Under the pieces are notes generated by a model, which searched no databases, had not been told where the DNA came from, and was given only the letters and a program-made list of their open reading frames with translations. Made by a program: the position numbers and the translations under genes. From assembly GCA_032622095.1 (NCBI GenBank), contig CP136069.1:125943450-126007449 (forward strand): 64,000 bases of DNA. Reading direction: 5' to 3'. Source of the stretch: Siphonodentalium dalli (taxonomy: Eukaryota > Mollusca > Scaphopoda > Gadilida > Siphonodentaliidae). Positions 28,901-37,900 of this stretch are shown in pieces (positions within the stretch are counted from its first letter, which is position 1; every line of letters begins with the position of its first letter).

Positions 28901-31900
28901 AATAAAATATCTATTTAGTAATGGATTTACCACGAAATTAGGAAACACCAAATGACAAAACCCATAATAGGTCAAACTCAATTTGGTTCTCAAAACAGGA
29001 ACATATGGAAGGTATTCTGCAACACATCTTCATCAACCGGCCTCGTATTCAAATTACCAATACTTTGAAATTTGAAAATGCACTTTGTTTTAATAAACTG
29101 AATTGAACAATTCACTTCTCACAACCACATCTGCACAACTTCGTACATGGAAGTTTGCTTCTTAAACATTTGCACCTAGAACAAACCGATTTGCAAACAC
29201 ATTTAATAAACTCTGTGCACTGTATAGCTGCTTCTGGGTTGTCATCCACACAGTAACAAAAGAACCGTCAATCAATTTCCATCCAAAGAAGTCAGGTGCT
29301 GGAAACTTTGCATCTACTATGGGGCTTACAGTCCAGCTACCAGCCTGATTTATATAGCACGATTTTCATTTGCAAGAGCATGTTCCTCGTTGGTGGTAAA
29401 TGTTCAAGTGCTGAACATTTCATGTCTAGCTTGATTAACTGAGGTCAGGTTCACATATTTGTCATAAACAATCACGACGAAATGCTAAATACACTCAAAT
29501 AGTGGTGATGAAACATCAAGAACCACACACGGATTCCTCGTAATTGGCATCAAGCATTATGCGAGCTAATCTTTCCAAGCATCCCAAAATTGCGTTTACC
29601 AAGGAAGATGGAATATTATACAGTTGAATTTGTTTAGCCCATTGAATTGCACATATCAACTATGTTGTAGGTAATATGGGATTTAGACTTCTCGAAAGAT
29701 AATCAGTTTCAAATGTTTGCATTGAAGAATAGCATGTAGATGTCTCAGCATGATCACGATAATATATGTTTCAACAGTGTGAACAGTAATCGATGAATTA
29801 TCGGTTTGTAGCATATGAAATATATGTTCTTCTCACGCGAAAACCAGCGGTTCTCCCATCTATAAAAGTAGGGGCGGTAATAAATGTGACTTCCTAAGCT
29901 GCATGAAGGTCCCATCCTACTCAAACTACATAGACACTGCAGAGCCAAATACAAAGGTCAAGTGTAAGGTGTTTGACGGGGGTGCTCTGATACAGTTACT
30001 GAGAACTGAAGTCGGGCATACCTTATCAATGTATATCAACACAACATTTATTCCATATGTTATGATGCAGCTCACAGATTGTAAAAGAATTGACTTGGTT
30101 TTGGACATGTAAATAGAGGGTAGTATCAGAACAGGAACGTGAGAGAAACGTGGTTGTGGCATTCGATGTTAGGTGGGGGCTTACCACAAAAAATCCACCA
30201 ACAAGGAAGAATTGTTTGCATTGGTCAATGAATGTCTCTTTAAATTGGAAACCCTAACAGGGAAAACCATCTTCGTAATGGAGGATGATAACACGGTCCT
30301 AATCTGGAAACTATTCTCTTTGGATGTACATATGAAGAAGCTGACAGTAGATTAGTCCGACATATATCTCATATGCTATAAACTCATTCTTCATCGATTA
30401 TTGTTCGTACTGTTGACAAGGATATTGTCCTGATTATGATGTGACATCTGCATGCTATGCTACTCCAATGCAAAGATTTGAATCTGTGTCTTTCGGCAAG
30501 TCTAAATCCCATGTTATCCGCAACATAGTTGATATGTACAATTGGGCTCAGAAAATTCAACTGTGCTTCCAATATTCCACCATTTCCATGCGATATCATG
30601 GTGTGACTCAATTTCCTTTTTCCTTGGTAAGCTTTTGGGATGCTTGAAAAGCTTACCCAGAGCTAACAGAATCCTTGATGTCAATTACGAGAAAACCTTT
30701 TGTGGTACTTGATGTTCCATCACCACTATTTGAGTGTATTTTGCATTTCGTCGTGATTGTTTATGACAAATCTGCGAACCTGACCTCAGTTAATGAAGAT
30801 AGACATGAAATGTTCAGCAAAGGCCGTACACATGAACAGTTACACCAAAGAAATCGTGCTACTAGTATATATCAGGCTGGTATATGGACTGTAAGCCCCA
30901 TAATAGATGCAAAGTGTCCAGCACCTGACTCACTGGGGGAAACTGTTTTACAAGAATCGATTCTATCGCCTTTCCGGTTCTGTCTCTATCGACTCTCTCG
31001 CGATTTAAAACACATATTTTCAAAGTTTTGACCGACATTTATACACTAGATGTCAAAACAGAACTATTTTCTAAATAAATATCCGTAGATTAGGTCTTTG
31101 TTCGTGATTATTGATGATCATAATGCGAAATCAGATATTTTTGTGCCCACTTAGAGGCATAATGCGTTTTTGTGCATTTCCTATATAAATTAAGCAGCAA
31201 TTCGACGATAACTTTATCGGCCTTGACACTTTTAGTGGGGCTGGATAATGTCTCATTGTATGATAGAACACCAGGACAATATACTAACCTAATGTTTGAT
31301 AATAAAACCTGACAAGTTTCAGCCCAATTTAAATGTGATAAGGCTGAAAATCTGAGCATCAAACTGCTGCTTAATTCTCGTGAGAAATACACACAAATGC
31401 ACGTCTCTAAATGTGCACCACAATCAGCCGGTTTTCATTACTATCATCAATAAGCACGTACAAAGACCTAATCTGCCGATTGTTATTGGAGAATACCTTC
31501 TTTATTGACATTCAGTGTATAAACAGCCTATCAAAACTTCGAATATTTTTTAACAAACCGCGAAAGAGTCGGAACTTAATTTGATAGAGACGGAACCGGA
31601 AGGGTGATATAATCGATTCTGGTGAAACAGTTTCCCCCCAATGTGACTCCTTCGGGTGGAAATTTATTGACGATTATTTTGTTCCTGTATGAATGACGAC
31701 CACAGAAGTGGCTAGCGTGTGCACCGAATTAATTAAATGTGTTTGCAAATCGGTTTGTTACAGGTGCAAATGTTCAAAAATCAAACTTCCATGTACGGAT
31801 TTGTGCAGATGTGGTCGTGAGTAGTGAATTGTTCAATTCAATTTGTTAAAACAAAGAGTATTTTCCAAATTTACTGATCCAATCTTCCCACCATAGGGCC

Positions 31901-34900
31901 CCCTGAAATATATCCCAGCAACAATATAACACACACAATTATACATATGCATATATATGCAATACATTGCACTAATGTATATATTATTGAATCTTGGCTA
32001 TTCACATGATTGTTCATGTTCCGTTGCTGGAATAATTGAGGACACTATATGATACAAGGAAATAATATTATTTCTTATTCCGAACTCAAATATACTTTCG
32101 AGTATACGCTCCAATCATTGTGTGTAAAATTGGACATAAAATACTGAATTTAAGTATTGTAATTTGAATACGAGTCCTGATGATGAAGATATGTTGCAGA
32201 ATACCTTCCATATGATCTTATGTTTTGAGAACCAAATTGAGTTTCATGAGTATGGGGTTTGTCGTTTAGTGTTTCCTAATTTCGTGGTAAATCCACTACT
32301 AAATTGATTTTTTATTTGTAAACATCTCGACATGCAAATAATTTGTATTCCATTGATCCAACCATATGATAGTGTCGCAAATAGAATTGATGACATCAGT
32401 GTCATTCACGGTTGGTTATTAAGCATTTACAGAATGAAACACAGTCTGAGAATAATTTAATTCATTTTATATAGCACATATTCTACCTCACATTTCTACC
32501 AGAACGAATAATACCACTTCACCTATAATGTGCATAACTCTTCCACAGAAGTTATCCCATCGAATAATGAACAGAATAGTTGATATCTTCTCTTATATTA
32601 TCTCGAAAATTGTAAAGTATTTAATAAATAAAATAAGGAAAAAACCCAATTTCTCATGTTTTGGCCGTCATTTTGGAATCCATCTAAAATAATTGTGGCC
32701 ATTTTTCAACTAAAAGTCGCGGTTGTTATTCCTTAAACACCATTATTAGATAATGGGGGGGGGGGGATTCGTTAAGTTTACCATATCAAATCGAGAAGCA
32801 AATCTATTAGGTGTGCCACCGTCAAACCGGCGGCCATCTTGGACGCCATCTTGAATTTTCGATTCTACGTCGGTCAAAAAGTTGGTTCTTGAGAAAATTC
32901 CTAGACTAGAGATGCTGTCCTACAAGATACTAAAAAATGGCACTTTTATCCGACTTGTATCGATCCGAGCATGTTTTGTCGCTAACTACCTACACTACTA
33001 GTGATCTAGGTAGCGATATATACTGGTTTACGTCGATGTACGATTGACTTTCAAAACATTCAAAAGCGGACTTCAGATGTAAAGTACCGCTAATATAAAA
33101 CCACCAAATAATGGTATTACAATTTCACAATTGTAAAAGTAACCCGGTTTAATCCATAGAAAATATTTTATTTGTTCAGAACGTATAAGAGTTGCAACTG
33201 TAAGTAGAAGTAGTAATTTAATGTGAAAAATATAATTTATCATAATGTTTACATAATTTCAAAAGACTACGAACTCATTTGACCTCGCGACTTCGTAACA
33301 GTTCGGGTCTTCTCTGAGCGTAAACAAAATAGAGTTACAAAATAGAGTTACTCGTAATCACACGGCATATTATGTGCGTAATTTAAAATAAATGTTAGAT
33401 GATAATACATCAAGATATCACTCTTTCAGATAAATAGAGCGTTTGTATTTCTTTGTATGTCAGATAAGTCGATTAAAATTGACGAAAAATCCCGTCATTG
33501 GATCTGGACGTAAATTCCGATATAGAAGAATAAAGCAATCGCATACTTCGACCTAAACCATGGCAGTATTAAAGGCACGTGAGGCCTTAGTTGTCGAAAA
33601 TATTCATATTTGTTCTAATCACCGTAAACAGAAAAACATTAAAACGCATACAGTTTCGTTCATATATGCCATGACCATCACGTAAACAGCATGTTATCAT
33701 AAAGACCTACTGTATTTTACCTAAGCAAGAGCCTGATTGTGTTATAGAAGACAGCACAATGCTACTGGCTAATCACACACAAATGGCATAAACGCTCTTT
33801 ATTAGTTCCATATCAGGAATTCACCAACAAAGAACGCTCTTTATGTTTACCATCATAATATAAACAAACACCAGAAAAGTTACTTTTTATGCTTTTGTTT
33901 ACATAACAATGGTCAAACATTTGACAATAACATACTGTGTATGCGCTATTTCTTATTTGTATACGGACAAAGTCTGTCTACATTTTGATGTTCTTTCTGT
34001 TTGTGGCGGTTTTTGACGGGTGGAAATATTTTCACAGGATACCCACCACCAAGGCCAACCGTACCTTTAATATGCCTATCGATTTCAATAGCTGGTTTAC
34101 GTTGAAGGAAACTTCGACTAAATAAATAGCAAGCATGACGTCAGAGTTGGTCTTCGGTCGTTTCCGCGTGCCGTGGATTATAATGAATCTTGTTACAGTT
34201 GGTGTTTTGTTCGACGTTTTTAGTTTATTGGTGAAGAAATGCATCGGGAAGGTTTGTTTAACAATGCAATTACACCAAAAACAACGACTCCTGAAGACTA
34301 ACATGCTTCTCTGTGTGTGGCTGCATTAGAGCCAATCTGGTGGCGACGGGGGTATAATACGGGCTTTCAACCTGACAGATTATAGTCGGCTAGGAAAGCC
34401 ACTATACATGATTTCCTTCTAATACAATAAACAGTCCGCAAGGATTCAGAAACATGTTCATTCGGAAGGAATTCAAGTTAAATTAAGTTGAGTAAACGAA
34501 TCCACCATGCATTTAACTAACGGTTCCATGTTTCCTGAAAGAGATTCTCACCTCGTATCTGCTGTACACCAGAGAGTGTTCGTTGCCATCTAAAAAAGAA
34601 AAGAAAAAGAAAATGAAAGCATCGTTGGTCGGTAGTGTGTTTGTGAATTGTCAGTCTGAAATCTAAATTAAAAAATATTGCGTGAGCTCGCATGAATATG
34701 CCGGAAAATGAAAACGCCGAAAGTTTTATTTTGGGCTCAATATACAACACATCGACGGGTACACGGTATGCCGATGCCGATTGGGCTGACTATATTGAGG
34801 GCGATCTGAGAAGACGGGATAGGGAATCCATTTTACTGGCAGGTGATTTTAACGCAATAACAGGCAATGTTGATGAAATAGCCGATGAAATAAAGTATAT

Positions 34901-37900
34901 TTTCAAAGTGAGAAGCAATGAAAGTGTTTTTGATTATATAAATACTGATGACGACCGTCAAGTCGCAATTGACAAGCGTGTATCCAAAGACAAAAGCCTC
35001 GTTGACAGCGGAATGTGTTCAATTTTGTGAAATTAGGTAGAGTTACTCAGCTTTATATATTTAACGGACGCTGTGGAGAAGACAAGAATGAAGGCAAACA
35101 CACTTCGAGTGAACGAAGTGTTATAGAGCACATAACATACAAGTAGAGATCAGCCTTGGTGAAACGCAATGGGTTAATTGGTCAGTCGACTCACTGTGTG
35201 AATATGCGGTGGGCGACATGACTTCCTATGCCATATAAATTATGTTGGCCAATTGTCACCAAACTCCACCATAATTAATTGTCACACCTACTATGCCATC
35301 GAAACTGTGGTACGTGTGTCCGCAGCCAATGACCCCATGTTATCATGGCTATCATATTTCAGAGTAAACGATTTTTGTCCTTTGTTTTACTATCTGCAGA
35401 TAGTCGTATTAATGACAACTTGAACCGACATGACACACGGGATATACAGTGCTGGGATGTGGGGAAAGGGGTGTCTATTCGTGAACAACATGAATAACGT
35501 TGAACTTTTGAATATTATAACCGTACTTGAACGCACTGATTTTGGGTAAGGGACAAATGGGTCGATAGATAATGCTTGTACAGATATTTCACGCTTCATT
35601 TTGGATGCAGCAGAGAAGACATTTGGACTAAAAAGTAATAACACCGAAAAGCGGATATGGAATTCAAAAACAAATCTTGGTTCGACATAGACTGCCGTGC
35701 AGCCAGGAAAACATCTAATCATTCAAAATTGAATTATAACAGTAAGAGAACAACCGAAAACAAAACCCTCCTTAAAGAGGCTGGAATTTATTACAGGAAA
35801 AAAATGGATAGTAAAATAAAAACCAAACGAGTATCTGAAGTCTCAGAACTGAATATTCTGAATTATTTTAGGAAAAAACTAGACCAGCTGAATCAGGGAA
35901 GAACCACTGACAATACAATACGTTTTGCAAGATTTCATTAGATTCTTTCTTTGAACATTTTAAGGATATGAACACAGAGTGTGACCATTGAGATAATGAT
36001 GAGGATGGTGATTGTTGTTTGGAACTAATTTTAAGGCCGATATTGATTTATCGAATTTATCAATGCTATACTTGACAGTGGATACAACCCATCTGGGTGG
36101 TAAATTGCCATGATACAGCCAATTTATATAACAAAAATCAGGTGATGTTCATAATCCTGATTGATATCGAGGCATAATTCTTTTGAGCTGTCAATCTAAA
36201 GTTTTCAGGTCTCTTAAATACAAGGTTGACATCTTTTTCTTAAGATAATGAAACAGAAGCAAATTACAAACTGGTTTCAGGAAAGCGCACTCCACAATTG
36301 ACAACATCTTTAAAGGCACGTGAGGCCTTAGTTGTCGAAAATATTCATATTTGTTCTAATCACCGTAAACAGAAAAACAATAAAACGCATACAGTTTCGT
36401 TCATATATACCATGACCATCACGTAAACAGCATGCTATCATAAAGACCTACTATATTTTACCTAAGCAAGAGCCTGATTGTGTTATAGAAGACAGCACAA
36501 AGCTACTGGCTAATCACACACAAATGGCATAAACACTCTTTATTAGTTCCATATCAGGAATTCACCAACAAAGAACGCTCTTTATGTTTACTATCATAAT
36601 ATAAACAAACACCAGAAAAGTAAACTTTTATGCTTTTGTTTACATAACAATGGTCAAACATTTGACAATAAAATACTGTTTATGCGATATTTCTTATTTG
36701 TATACGGACAAAGTCTGTCTACATTTTGATGTTCTTTCTGTTTGTGGCGGTTTTTGACGGGTTGAAATATTTTCACAGGATACCCACCGCCAAGGCCAAC
36801 CATACCTTTAAACTGCAAAGTATTATCGTTTTATATATACCATAATAATGGTAAGAAATAGTGTTGTGCTTTCATTGATTTCCGTAAGGCATTTGACACG
36901 ACATAGAGAGACGCGTTATGGTTGAAGATGTTAGATTGTGGAATTAACGACAAGATAGTTATGATTATTAACGACACCAAGTCACCAATTGGCTGATAAT
37001 AAAGCATTACTTACTACTTTCATGTATTGTAAAATCTAAATGTGTGTTAAAGAGGGCGGAGAAAAATCCGAGTTCTTTTCTAGCAATGTTGGCCTATTTT
37101 CAAGGGGAATTAATGTCACCATTTCTATTTTCTTTATATATTAATGACCTCACAACCTTTCTGTCAAATTGTGCATTAAACAACCTCCAATTTCTAGACA
37201 ATATGTGCATGGAATATATTGTAATGTATATCAAATGACTTTGTATATTTTATGCAGACGACACGGTCCAGATTACCGAGAACGAAATATGCACCGCTCT
37301 TTGCGGGCATAACAATTTTGCCGACCATACCGATGTATGAAAACTCCACGTTAATACTGGAAAGACTAAAATTGTGATTTTCTGTAAAATATACCGAAAA
37401 CTTGTTTTATAATGTGAGATTTTGCAACGCATTAAAACAAATTCATAACACAGCAATGAAAGCCATATATGGCGTAAACTCCATCTTCCAGTGAATTCAA
37501 TGCTGAAACTATTTGGTAGTATGGTAACTCCAATAGCTCTTTATGGTTGTGAAGTTTGATGCTTCGAAAAATGTGATACTATAGAGAAATTGCATATGAA
37601 ACTTCATAAAATCCTTTTGCGAATGAAATCTAGCACCAAAGGAGAGCTTGGTAGACACCAGCTGATACTTGATATAAAATGTGGGGTGTTGTCATACTGG
37701 TCAAAGTTAACTCCTCCTCCGGATCTGAATTAGAAAAGAATATTTGCAGTTCGGAATCTTGCGACGAGTATCATATTCTTTTCTTAAGCGACAATTTTGA
37801 CACCATCAGAAGAAAATGCATTCCTGACTATTACTGGTTGAACCCTTCACTAGAAAAGTTATATGGCATCCTTTATATAGAAAATATATCAATATTGAAG

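Larger units (their letters stand above)
28206..33040. repeat. Large inverted duplication in intron 2
   Basis: Left arm 28206-29825 and right arm about 30355-33040 are inverted copies, separated by about 530 bases. Matching landmarks include GTAGGTAGTTAGCG (left) and its complement near 32980, the motif 'aagatggccgccggtttgac' near 28390 and its complement near 32825, and the cysteine-rich coding ends described separately. The right arm is longer because of insertions at 30932-31643 and about 31900-32170. Divergence is moderate, so the event is not very recent. Confidence 0.88.
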
